39,703 bases of DNA, taken from the NCBI GenBank assembly GCA_902784345.1, contig CACZUD010000002.1, positions 222,183 to 261,885 on the forward strand, given 5' to 3'. Under the pieces are notes generated by a model that saw only the letters and a program-made list of their open reading frames with translations, did no database searches and was not told the origin of the DNA. The first letter of the stretch is position 1; every line of letters starts with the position of its first letter. Below, piece after piece: positions 25,260-33,462 of the stretch. This DNA comes from an uncultured Pseudomonadota bacterium. Its GTDB lineage: Bacteria > Pseudomonadota > Alphaproteobacteria > Rs-D84. The position numbers were made by a program, and so were the translations under genes.

Positions 25260-26442
25260 AAAGTATTTTGAAAAATTAAACGCTGATATTCAGCGCGGTG
25301 CAACACTGACAGAAGTGGTGTTGGCTGTCGCCATAGTGATTGCTGTTTCGCCTTTTATGTATAATCAAATTATCGAAATGTCCAACGAATCACAAGATAT
25401 TGCGCGCGCTAATGAAATTGTCGGTTTGCGTGATGATGTTATAAATTATGTTCGTGTTAATCAAGAAAAGTGGGACGAAAACGCAGAAATAAAATTATCA
25501 GAAGAAGATTTAGCAAAAATAACCCCGTTGGCACACAGCGGCTATGTTGATAAATATAAGGTTAATGGCGCATCAATAACAGATGTTTATTTGGCTTTTG
25601 ATACAAGTGGTTCTGATTTTCGTGCGGCAAGTATTGCAAAGCAAATCGGTGAAGATGCTGCTGTCGTTCGAGAAGACGGAATTGCATATTCGCAAAGTTG
25701 GGCGGTATCTGCACCAAATGATTTTTATGTTGGTGATTTAATTTTCAGAATATCTCATGATTTTGAAGGCGCGGATAAATCCAGATTTTTACATCGTGGA
25801 ACGATGGGCGAAGATGGTCTTAATAAAATGCTGCGCAATTTACATATGAATAATTTCAATGTGTTTAATGCTGCGGATATAGATGCTTTATCTGGAAAGG
25901 TCATAGATGCAGATGCTGTATTTTTAGAATCTGATGTCGTAGATGCGGGTACAGTATACTTTTCGTCTGGCGCAAATCTTAGTTCAGACAGCATAACATT
26001 TGGTACTATGCGGGTGACAGGCGACACAAGCGGCTTTAATCTTATCAAGGCAGATAAATTAAATGGTGATAAATATACTACAAAAGGTCGTTTGATTGTG
26101 GACAGAGCAACAATAGGTAATTCTGTTAATGTGGCCGGCAATCTGATTTTAAAATCATCAAGTGGTACAACTATTTCTGGTTTTGGTGGTATATCAATGA
26201 ACAAGCTTTTAACACCTTATTTATCTGCAACAGATTTAGTGTTTTTTGAAAATTTTGGTATAACTGTTTCTGGTGAATTATTACTGGCAGGTACTGCCCC
26301 GTTAAAAATAGGTAATTGGTATTTTCCGTCTTTGACACCACCGTATTTTTCGAAATTGATTTTGACACGAGCATCTGTGCCGCCTGTGCCAGATGCAGAC
26401 GAATTTAGTAAAATAATATCAAAAGATTGGCAGACAAGATAA
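25237..26442 (+). CDS. Large prepilin-like protein B
   Basis: 401 residues from GTG at 25237; the in-frame GTG at 25246 is an equally possible start. Both lie inside the end of gene A, so translation is coupled. The leader ends in QRG, then ATLTEVVLAVAIVIAVSPFMYNQI: cleavage after Gly21, Glu at +5. The middle holds KMLRNLHMNNFNVFNAADIDALSG and repeated short strand units (TTKGRLIVDRATIGNSVNVAGNLILKSSSG is one run, given here as pattern). This recalls the beta-rich stalk of PilV-like tip proteins of conjugative type IVb pili. The stop overlaps the next ATG (TAATG). Confidence 0.72.
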   Translation: MDAVIVCKKYFEKLNADIQRGATLTEVVLAVAIVIAVSPFMYNQIIEMSNESQDIARANEIVGLRDDVINYVRVNQEKWDENAEIKLSEEDLAKITPLAHSGYVDKYKVNGASITDVYLAFDTSGSDFRAASIAKQIGEDAAVVREDGIAYSQSWAVSAPNDFYVGDLIFRISHDFEGADKSRFLHRGTMGEDGLNKMLRNLHMNNFNVFNAADIDALSGKVIDADAVFLESDVVDAGTVYFSSGANLSSDSITFGTMRVTGDTSGFNLIKADKLNGDKYTTKGRLIVDRATIGNSVNVAGNLILKSSSGTTISGFGGISMNKLLTPYLSATDLVFFENFGITVSGELLLAGTAPLKIGNWYFPSLTPPYFSKLILTRASVPPVPDADEFSKIISKDWQTR

Positions 26443-27755
26443 TGAGAAATAAAAACAGATTTTTTTATAAAAATAATCAACGCGGTGGAATGCTGGTCGA
26501 ATTAATGATGACTATTGCGTTGGCTGCAATAATTATACCGTTCGTTTTTCGTTATCAGCAAACTTCTGTCGTGCGCGCTAAAAATATCGCAATCACAAAA
26601 CAAATGGAAAATGTGCAAAATGCGCTGGAAAGGTATATTGTTGAAAACAAAACAGAATTAATGCGTCCAAAAGGTAAAAATATAACACGTGTAAAAATAG
26701 AAGAATTATTAAATTATGGATTGCCAGAATATATTGCACAAACATATGGCAGGGATTACCAATTACGAATATTGAAATCTGCAGATAATAAAAACCAGTC
26801 CATATTGCAAGGAATAGTCATTTTAAACAATACAGATATGACACCAATTCGTACGCGTGAAATAGTCAATCTGGGTGGTGGAAAATTCGGGTTTGTAGAA
26901 AACGATGTTACGTATGGTGGTTTCGGTGTCTATCGCGGTCAGGCGTCTGATTTTGGACTGAAAAACACCAAAGGTTTAATTGGAACAACAAATGTTAAAC
27001 GTGGAAACACAGAATATTTGTGGCGTGTGCCGTCTGATAATGAAAATGATGCAACCATGCAATCAGCATTAAATTTGGATGGACACGATATAAAAAGCAT
27101 TCGTTTTCTGGATGCTTATAAAGCGCAATTTGATGAAAAATTGAAAGTTGGAAAATTAGATGTGGGAACATTGGTTTTTGCAAATCGTTCCACTGTTGAT
27201 TCTGTTTTTGCTGCAAATAACGCTGTTGTAAATGGTGCGTTGACGGCAGATTCGCGTAATTTGAATGTGAACGGAACATTGGAATTGGCGGATTCAGCAA
27301 AATTTTCATCGTTTTATACGAATGACCTGTATGTTAATACTTTAACGTTAAGCGGGTTCAGTGTTTCTTCTGATTCTGGAAAATCTTCGTCATTGAAAAT
27401 AATTGGCGATATGGATTTAATTTTGGGGCGCATAAATGCAACTTATGTTTCTGTAGGATATACCGGTTCTGTGACACCAAAATTAACAATCACTGATAAA
27501 ATACAAGATTCAAAAGATTCTTCTTTTTATTGGGATGTTAAAAACCAAAAGGCACGTTTTGTCGATATTAACAGTCCAGAACTTTCGCGTATGGCGTCAA
27601 TAATAATGGCTATGGAATCAAATTCTGGGACAGTTGCGACCAGTGTGTTTAGCGGTGTTTCTGCAAATGCGAATGCAACAGTTGCAGATTACATAAATGC
27701 AATCAATAACATGCAATCACAAATACGCACAAAATATGAATTGTTGAATTTGTAA
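26442..27755 (+). CDS. Large prepilin-like protein C
   Basis: 437 residues from the ATG at 26442, which shares a base with the stop of gene B. The basic leader ends in NNQRG, then GMLVELMMTIALAAIIIPFVFRYQQ: cleavage after Gly15, Glu at +5. About residues 195-330 are strand-rich and repetitive, with SALNLDGHDIKSIRFLDA then LNVNGTLELADSAKF and YTNDLYVNTLTLSG. The N-L-D-G-x-D-I-x-S pattern is also seen in PilV-type tip pilins and resembles the matching region of gene B. A helical end (SRMASIIMAMES) closes it. Role at a pilus tip is inferred. Confidence 0.72.
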   Translation: MRNKNRFFYKNNQRGGMLVELMMTIALAAIIIPFVFRYQQTSVVRAKNIAITKQMENVQNALERYIVENKTELMRPKGKNITRVKIEELLNYGLPEYIAQTYGRDYQLRILKSADNKNQSILQGIVILNNTDMTPIRTREIVNLGGGKFGFVENDVTYGGFGVYRGQASDFGLKNTKGLIGTTNVKRGNTEYLWRVPSDNENDATMQSALNLDGHDIKSIRFLDAYKAQFDEKLKVGKLDVGTLVFANRSTVDSVFAANNAVVNGALTADSRNLNVNGTLELADSAKFSSFYTNDLYVNTLTLSGFSVSSDSGKSSSLKIIGDMDLILGRINATYVSVGYTGSVTPKLTITDKIQDSKDSSFYWDVKNQKARFVDINSPELSRMASIIMAMESNSGTVATSVFSGVSANANATVADYINAINNMQSQIRTKYELLNL

Positions 27756-27792
27756 TATTTTGTGATATAAGAATACTAAACGGAGCAGGTTT

Positions 27793-28302
27793 ATGAAAAC
27801 GGTATGTGATTTTTGTAAAACAGAATATATTTTGGAACGTGCACCAAGCACACCTGTAAAATGCGCGGTGTGTGGTCATGTTTGGATGCCACGCAAACAA
27901 ATTTCTCAAAAGACAATGATAAAATTTATTGCAGCGATATGTGCATTTATTGCGGCATGTATATTTTCTTTTGTTGCGATAGTTAATTTTTCTGGAAATG
28001 GTAAAAATAAAGCTCTTGTTACGAAAATAGACGAAAAAAACATACATACTGTTATGGATGAAAAAGGGGACAAACGCATCTTTGTTTCTGGGGATATTAC
28101 AAACACAACAGATGATATATATGGCCTGCCGAATATAATAATCGTATCGTATGATTCATTGGGCAATGTTTTGTCGCGCCAGACTTTCATGCCTCCTGCA
28201 ACATTATTGGAAGCAAAAACCACAGTAACTTTTAACCATGTATTATCAGTAGACCCAACAAATGTAAAAAGATTATCTGTTGAATTAAAGGAATCAAAAT
28301 GA
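27793..28302 (+). CDS. Zinc-ribbon membrane protein with DUF3426-like domain
   Basis: This 169-residue protein has an N-terminal zinc ribbon with Cys5, 8, 24 and 27 (MJ0042 type). A membrane helix lies at about 43-65. The outer domain reads IFVSGDITNTTDDIYGLPNIIIVSYDS and LLEAKTTVTFNHVLSVDP, matching the DUF3426 pattern (strand, G-x-I-x-N, P-I, strand, late F). Such proteins are common in Proteobacteria, but their role is not settled. CGGAG stands before the ATG. It follows the pilin genes by 37 bases and overlaps the next gene (ATGA). Confidence 0.8.
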   Translation: MKTVCDFCKTEYILERAPSTPVKCAVCGHVWMPRKQISQKTMIKFIAAICAFIAACIFSFVAIVNFSGNGKNKALVTKIDEKNIHTVMDEKGDKRIFVSGDITNTTDDIYGLPNIIIVSYDSLGNVLSRQTFMPPATLLEAKTTVTFNHVLSVDPTNVKRLSVELKESK

Positions 28303-28790
28303 GATTTTTATCGGCAATATTTTTATCTTTGTTATGCGTTTCCGCTTTTGCAGATTCTGTGCCAACTCCGCCGCCAGTGCCAGGACCAACGCCTGGGCCT
28401 GTACAACGTGTAAGTGTGTTTTCAACTACGGTTGATTGGGCGGCTGTTACGGGATTGCCATTGAATCAATATACTGGAACAATCAAGGGCACAGATAAAT
28501 CTTTGGTTAAAGATGGTTTGGTATTATATTACCTTGATTCTTTTCCTTGCTATGGTGAAGCAGACAGTGTTCGCGTATGGCTTTCGCCAAAGGGGAAAAT
28601 GTCCGGTCATCTGCGTATAGTTTGTGTTTATCAGCCAGACTATATTTCTTTTGCGTGGCGCAATGCCAGCGAAGATGCTATTCAGGCGCGTTCGACAGGG
28701 ATTTTAACTTGCCCTGTGGAAGGCAAACGTAACTTTACAATCGATATTTCAAAATGTGAACGTGGTCCAGATTGGGACGAACGCAGATAG
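28299..28790 (+). CDS. Small exported Pro-rich protein, unknown family
   Basis: 163 residues. The signal peptide ends at about residue 18 (VSAFA). A Pro-rich linker (PTPPPVPGPTPGPV, about 22-35) leads to a compact domain with four Cys (FPCYGE, RIVCVY, LTCPVEG, SKCERG), enough for two disulfides. I do not recognise the fold. The ATG overlaps the DUF3426 gene stop, and rluD starts 3 bases after its own stop, so it is part of the same operon. A periplasmic or secreted partner of the pilins is possible but not shown. Confidence 0.7.
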   Translation: MRFLSAIFLSLLCVSAFADSVPTPPPVPGPTPGPVQRVSVFSTTVDWAAVTGLPLNQYTGTIKGTDKSLVKDGLVLYYLDSFPCYGEADSVRVWLSPKGKMSGHLRIVCVYQPDYISFAWRNASEDAIQARSTGILTCPVEGKRNFTIDISKCERGPDWDERR

Positions 28791-28793
28791 CCA

Positions 28794-29753
28794 ATGTCCG
28801 AAATAAAAAAATTTTTAGTATCCGAAGAAAATGTAGGTATAAGAATTGATAAATTTTTATCAAACGAAATGCCTGAATTTTCGCGCAGCGAAATTCAAAA
28901 ATTCAAAATATCCCGCAACGACGGCAAAACATTGAAATTGTCAGATAAAACCAAACTTGGCGATGAATTTATTGTGGAAATTGCAGAAAAGCAAACCGAA
29001 GTTGCGTACGACAATATTCATAGTGATTTTGAATTGGAAATTTTGTACGAAGACGATGATATTATCGTGATAAACAAACCACGTGGTGTGGTGATGTACC
29101 CCAGTGCTGGAAACAAAACGGGAACATTGGTACAAAATTTGTTGGCTTATACGAATTTATCGACTTTGGGTGGTCAAACAAGACCTGGGGTTGTTCATCG
29201 TTTGGACAAAGATACCAGTGGTGCGATGGTTTTTGCCAAAAGTGATGCGGCGTATCGTGGCCTGGTCAAGATTTTTTCTGCGCACGATTTAACACGCAAA
29301 TATGTTGCGTTTGTTTGGAATGTACCACCTTGGGGCGGGGCAGAAATCACTGGAAATATTGCCCGTTCTTCGCGTAATCGTCAAAAAATGAGCATGGTTA
29401 AGACGGGTGGCAAGCCGGCACATACAATCGTCAATGTTATGGATGTCTGGACACGCAGCAATGTATCTATGTTTCGTTGTACATTAATGACGGGACGTAC
29501 ACATCAAATCAGGGTTCATCTGTCTTCGCATGGTTTCCCAGTGTTGTGTGATCCGCTTTATGGTCGTGAAAAAAATCATATTGGTTCGGTAAAAGACCCT
29601 GAATTACTGGATTTCTTGAAGAATCATAACGGTCAGATGTTGCATGCAGAAATTTTGGAATTTGTTCATCCTGTGACTGGTGAAAAAATGCATTTTAAAG
29701 CACATATGCCAGATGACATGATTGAATTGAAAGAAATTTTAGATAACGAGTAA
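28794..29753 (+). CDS. RluA-family 23S rRNA pseudouridine synthase (RluD-type)
   Basis: This 319-residue protein has an N-terminal S4 RNA-binding domain (about 13-65) and a synthase domain with VINKPRGVVMYPS (92-104), the catalytic HRLDKDTSG with Asp138, and GRTHQIRVHLSSHGFPVLCDPLYG. This fits the RluC/RluD group. RluD modifies U1911, 1915 and 1917 in helix 69 of 23S rRNA; the exact target here cannot be told from sequence alone. It is the last gene of the pilin operon by spacing. Confidence 0.93.
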   Translation: MSEIKKFLVSEENVGIRIDKFLSNEMPEFSRSEIQKFKISRNDGKTLKLSDKTKLGDEFIVEIAEKQTEVAYDNIHSDFELEILYEDDDIIVINKPRGVVMYPSAGNKTGTLVQNLLAYTNLSTLGGQTRPGVVHRLDKDTSGAMVFAKSDAAYRGLVKIFSAHDLTRKYVAFVWNVPPWGGAEITGNIARSSRNRQKMSMVKTGGKPAHTIVNVMDVWTRSNVSMFRCTLMTGRTHQIRVHLSSHGFPVLCDPLYGREKNHIGSVKDPELLDFLKNHNGQMLHAEILEFVHPVTGEKMHFKAHMPDDMIELKEILDNE

Positions 29754-29838
29754 TTTTTAGCGACAAAACTGTTATTTTTCTCTTTTCTTATTTTTGAAAC
29801 TATGATAAAATAAATACAAAGTAATATGGAGAAAGGGG

Positions 29839-32800
29839 ATGAAAACTATCACCAAAACACTTAGTTTATTGTCAATTATGGCTGTAATTCCGGGGGCTAT
29901 GGCGGCTACTTCGCGTGTAAGCACCACGGCAAAAATGACGCCACGTTTACCATCAATTGCTGGTTATATCATGACGGGCAGCAGTTCTACAACCAGCGGT
30001 TTGACAAGTGCGTCAACTGGTACCACCTATCTGGCGGATGTCGATTGTATTGATGACTATACGTCCTGTATCAAGGCCGATGATGCGTGTGGTTCTGATT
30101 TCGAAGAATGCACAACAAATGTTTTGTTCCATGCCCAGATGTCTAAATGTTTAAGCACACTTTATCAATGCAATTCCAGCGGGGTTAATGCTTTGTTCGG
30201 AACTTCTGCGATAAACGCTTTGTCCACGGTATCCAGTTACGAAACCATTGATGGCGTTCAAGAAGTCAAAAGATATACATACCCAACGGACGGTTCTGTT
30301 TTGGGTCAGTTGATTATTGGTGCGGGTATTTCAAACAAACTGACAACAGAACAATGTGTTCGTCGTTATACAAATTGTTTGAAACGTGAAGATATTTGTG
30401 GTGAAGATTTCGAATTGTGTACAGATCAAAAATCTTTCAAAAAACAAGCGTTGCTTTGTGATTCTACGTTGGCGCGTTGTCAAAATGATGGCAAGATTCA
30501 AATGTTTGGGTCGGTTGCAAACGCTTCATCTTTGAAACCAAGCACAGATTCCAGACTGGGCACATTAATAGAAGAAGGTGCGGCATTGGCTGCATTGAAT
30601 GCTGTTAAAACATGTAACAAGGTTGTTGATAACTGTTTGGTAAATTCTTGTGTTAAAAACCCATTCCGTTGTGTCGAAGGTATTTCTTTGCAAACGATTG
30701 ATACAGCAGATATCATTGCGGGTGCCGAAGGCGACAAATTCAATCTTGCTGCACTTAACGGCAGTGATGGCACAGAATTAACAACTGCATCTGATGTTCG
30801 TAAATTGTTAAAGACACAATGTCTTGAAACAATTGGTGCAAATAAATATTGCCATATGACATATCGTGAAAAAATGCCAACAAAACGTGAATTGGGCGAT
30901 CCAGAATTACAGGAAGAAGTCTTTTCATTGGCATATTCTGCACGTAAAGATTATGCAAATACTAAAATCCAAGAAGGAATCAAAAAGTTTGATTCTGACA
31001 CCAAAAACAAATGTATCGACACAATATCTTCTTGTGTAATGCGTTCTTGCGGTGGCGGTATTGGTTCTGTATGTTATAAAAGGGCAAAATCTTCTAACAA
31101 TATCGGCGAAGTGAACGTTAATTCCAAGAATACATATAATGATATCAAGGCCGGATGTTCTGCGATTGTAAATGCTGATGCAAATTGTATTTATTCTGCA
31201 ATGGCTGGTGGCGAAGACGGTTATCAATATTCATTTGTGAACAATGATACATTTACAACTTTGTTCCCAGAATACACAGGAACCGAAAACGATCAAATTG
31301 GTGCAATTGCAACATTGAATTCTGTGTTGGCTACATCTTATAATGATGCAGCGATTGAACAAATGAAAAAACAATGCCAAACAACAGCCTTGGGTTGCGT
31401 AAGATCTATGTGCGGTAAAGATTACATAAACTGCTATCGTAACAGAACAGATATCGTTGCCGGTACATATGATACAGGTAATTCAAAACTGGATCGCAGT
31501 ATGAATAAAATGGGCGGTATATTGGATTATAATATCGTTATTGGTTTGTGTATGAACACTGTTAAAAACGCATCTATTTGTGAAGAACATTTGAAAGTTG
31601 CAGCGGCTGATTGGCGCGATGAAAGTTTCAAAGACGCAAACAGTTGGGGTGACAGCAGCTCTGTTCGTGCCGGTTGGTTAGATGCAAACACAACAAAAAT
31701 CAACACAAGGGTAAACGATGTTTTGATTGGTTGTGCGATTCCTACATCCGAAGCACAATCAAAACCAAACTGTGTTGCATATGACCGCGCAGAACCAAAT
31801 GCAAATGGAACATGTGACGGTGTTATGGACGAAGATGGTTGCTTGTATTCTGAACCTGTATATCAAAGCAACGCTGAATATGTATTAGAAAATGCTGGTA
31901 AAACATTGTTCCAAGAATTGTTGGCAGACGTTGAACGCGAAGTTCAGGCAAAATACAACGCAAAACTTACAAAAGAACAAAATGTTTGCCTTGCACAAAA
32001 CAATGGTGGAATCAAGGGTGCATCTGATAATGGTTCAACATTTATGTGGGTTAAGTTGAAAAATAACAAAATCCCAAAGAACTATAACACCAAAGGATTG
32101 TCGACAAAACAATTTACTGCATCTAATGATTTGTATGGTTCGTTCTGCCGTGCAAGAATAACCGTTACATCTGATGATAAAGCGGTTCAAGAAGTATTGG
32201 CTGGGACCGGTGAATCAACAGCATACTTTGCAGTTGGTGATGCATTTACTTGCGGTTCTTGGATAAGCCAAAACACTTTGAACAAAATAACAAACATTAT
32301 CGGCGACAAAGCACGTAAAGATGCTGGTGAAGGCTCTGCAGCGGAAGACAGAGATTTGATGTGGACACAACTTATCTCTACTATTGTTGGTGGTGCCGGT
32401 GGTGCGGTCGCTACAAATGCATTGCAAAACAATGGTTTGTTGGGCGGTGTCAGCAAGAAAAAAACAAATGCATTGGATGATTGTTTGAAAAATGTAGACA
32501 ATGCTAAGGCAGCGAGTGGTGCGACAGCGACTGCCTATGCAAACAAAGCGTTAAGCAATGCAAGAGAAGGCGGGGCAGACGTGTCTGGTATAGATTTCAG
32601 CAATCAAACACAGTATCGATTCAAAGAAACAGGTTTAGAATTGTTTTATGCCTCAGCAGACGAACTGGTAAAAAAATGTGAAGGAAATGAGGTATTGAAA
32701 AATAAAGTTGACAGCTTTGTTGCTGGATATAAGAATGGTACTAAAAAACCTACTTCAAAGGATTACGAATATGTAGGAAGAACATTGGATACGTATGCAA

Positions 32801-33183
32801 AAGACGCTGGGTGCACCCCTGGAAAAACATATGCCAATACTGTATTCTTAGAAGTTGAAGAAAACCGTTCTGTAGTAGTTAATCCTGATAAATCAAAACT
32901 GGATAAACTTGCCAATGCATGTCGAACCGAAAAATCTAACAACGGCGAAGACAAGACCAAGAAAACTTTGATTAACATTGGTGGGGCTGTTGTTGGTGGT
33001 CTTGCGACAAACATGATTGCTTATCGTGTGGCAAAGACAACTAAAGAAGCTGGTTATGAATCTGCTGCGAACAGTGCAATCGCTGAATGGATGAGTGAAG
33101 TTGGTGATCATATCCAATGTTATCTGGGAACAGAAGAATTGGGTTCGTATGGTGACACAATAGCATTCACTGTTGAAGAATAA
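29839..33183 (+). CDS. Very large exported protein with repeated six-cysteine modules
   Basis: 1114 residues with a signal peptide (MKTITKTLSLLSIMAVIPGAMA) and a strong RBS (GGAG). Two modules have exactly the same Cys spacing, C-x6-C-x6-C-x6-C-x12-C-x6-C: Cys70-111 and Cys173-214. Shared residues include YT-x-C and CG-x-DFE-x-CT. Three more modules run C-x6-C-x4-C-x6or7-C followed by a C-x9-C pair: Cys259-338, 392-450 and 513-581. The C-terminal half has scattered Cys and two glycine-zipper segments (IVGGAGGAVATN and GGAVVGGLATN). Not recognised as any known family. Being secreted, it is likely disulfide-rich. Own transcript, ended by a terminator. Confidence 0.85.
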   Translation: MKTITKTLSLLSIMAVIPGAMAATSRVSTTAKMTPRLPSIAGYIMTGSSSTTSGLTSASTGTTYLADVDCIDDYTSCIKADDACGSDFEECTTNVLFHAQMSKCLSTLYQCNSSGVNALFGTSAINALSTVSSYETIDGVQEVKRYTYPTDGSVLGQLIIGAGISNKLTTEQCVRRYTNCLKREDICGEDFELCTDQKSFKKQALLCDSTLARCQNDGKIQMFGSVANASSLKPSTDSRLGTLIEEGAALAALNAVKTCNKVVDNCLVNSCVKNPFRCVEGISLQTIDTADIIAGAEGDKFNLAALNGSDGTELTTASDVRKLLKTQCLETIGANKYCHMTYREKMPTKRELGDPELQEEVFSLAYSARKDYANTKIQEGIKKFDSDTKNKCIDTISSCVMRSCGGGIGSVCYKRAKSSNNIGEVNVNSKNTYNDIKAGCSAIVNADANCIYSAMAGGEDGYQYSFVNNDTFTTLFPEYTGTENDQIGAIATLNSVLATSYNDAAIEQMKKQCQTTALGCVRSMCGKDYINCYRNRTDIVAGTYDTGNSKLDRSMNKMGGILDYNIVIGLCMNTVKNASICEEHLKVAAADWRDESFKDANSWGDSSSVRAGWLDANTTKINTRVNDVLIGCAIPTSEAQSKPNCVAYDRAEPNANGTCDGVMDEDGCLYSEPVYQSNAEYVLENAGKTLFQELLADVEREVQAKYNAKLTKEQNVCLAQNNGGIKGASDNGSTFMWVKLKNNKIPKNYNTKGLSTKQFTASNDLYGSFCRARITVTSDDKAVQEVLAGTGESTAYFAVGDAFTCGSWISQNTLNKITNIIGDKARKDAGEGSAAEDRDLMWTQLISTIVGGAGGAVATNALQNNGLLGGVSKKKTNALDDCLKNVDNAKAASGATATAYANKALSNAREGGADVSGIDFSNQTQYRFKETGLELFYASADELVKKCEGNEVLKNKVDSFVAGYKNGTKKPTSKDYEYVGRTLDTYAKDAGCTPGKTYANTVFLEVEENRSVVVNPDKSKLDKLANACRTEKSNNGEDKTKKTLINIGGAVVGGLATNMIAYRVAKTTKEAGYESAANSAIAEWMSEVGDHIQCYLGTEELGSYGDTIAFTVEE

Positions 33184-33185
33184 GA

Positions 33186-33211
33186 AAAAACGCCCCGCGG
33201 GGCGTTTTTTT
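33186..33211 (+). terminator. Intrinsic terminator after the six-cysteine protein
   Basis: The palindrome CGCCCCGCGGGGCG (33191-33204) is preceded by AAAAAA and followed by a run of T, so it can work in both directions. Confidence 0.88.
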
Positions 33212-33214
33212 AAT

Positions 33215-33389
33215 AACAACCCTCCCCGTCTTGTGCTGGCGCACAATCCACCCCGCCCCAGGCGGGGAATTTACTATTTTTCCAGAATAACATTGAATTT
33301 CTAAAATACGAAATTTGGGTTTTTTATTCCGGAAAGCAAGGTTCCCCGCCTGGGGCGGGGTGGCCGCGAAGCGGACGGGGAGGGTTGTT
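33215..33389. repeat. MITE-like inverted-repeat element
   Basis: Left arm 33215-33269 and right arm 33342-33389 are inverted copies. The outer 16 bases (AACAACCCTCCCCGTC) and the inner 22 (CCACCCCGCC... to GGCGGGGAA) match exactly. Between these blocks each arm has its own small palindrome of different sequence: TTGTGC/GCACAA in the left, CCGC/GCGG in the right. The arms are very GC-rich in an AT-rich genome; the 72-base interior is AT-rich and codes for nothing. It looks like a mobile palindromic element or two facing copies of a shorter one. No flanking target duplication is obvious. Confidence 0.65.
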
Positions 33390-33408
33390 GGCTTCCTTAA
33401 ATAAACCG

Positions 33409-33437
33409 TTGCCTTTCGTTTTTTTTCTTTTTATAAT
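33409..33437 (+). promoter_or_regulatory. Probable lpxD promoter
   Basis: TTGCCT (33409-33414), a 17-base T-rich spacer and a perfect TATAAT (33432-33437). It begins 20 bases after the inverted-repeat element and ends 25 bases before lpxD. Confidence 0.6.
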
Positions 33438-33462
33438 CCCCGTATTAACAAAGGAATAAAAT

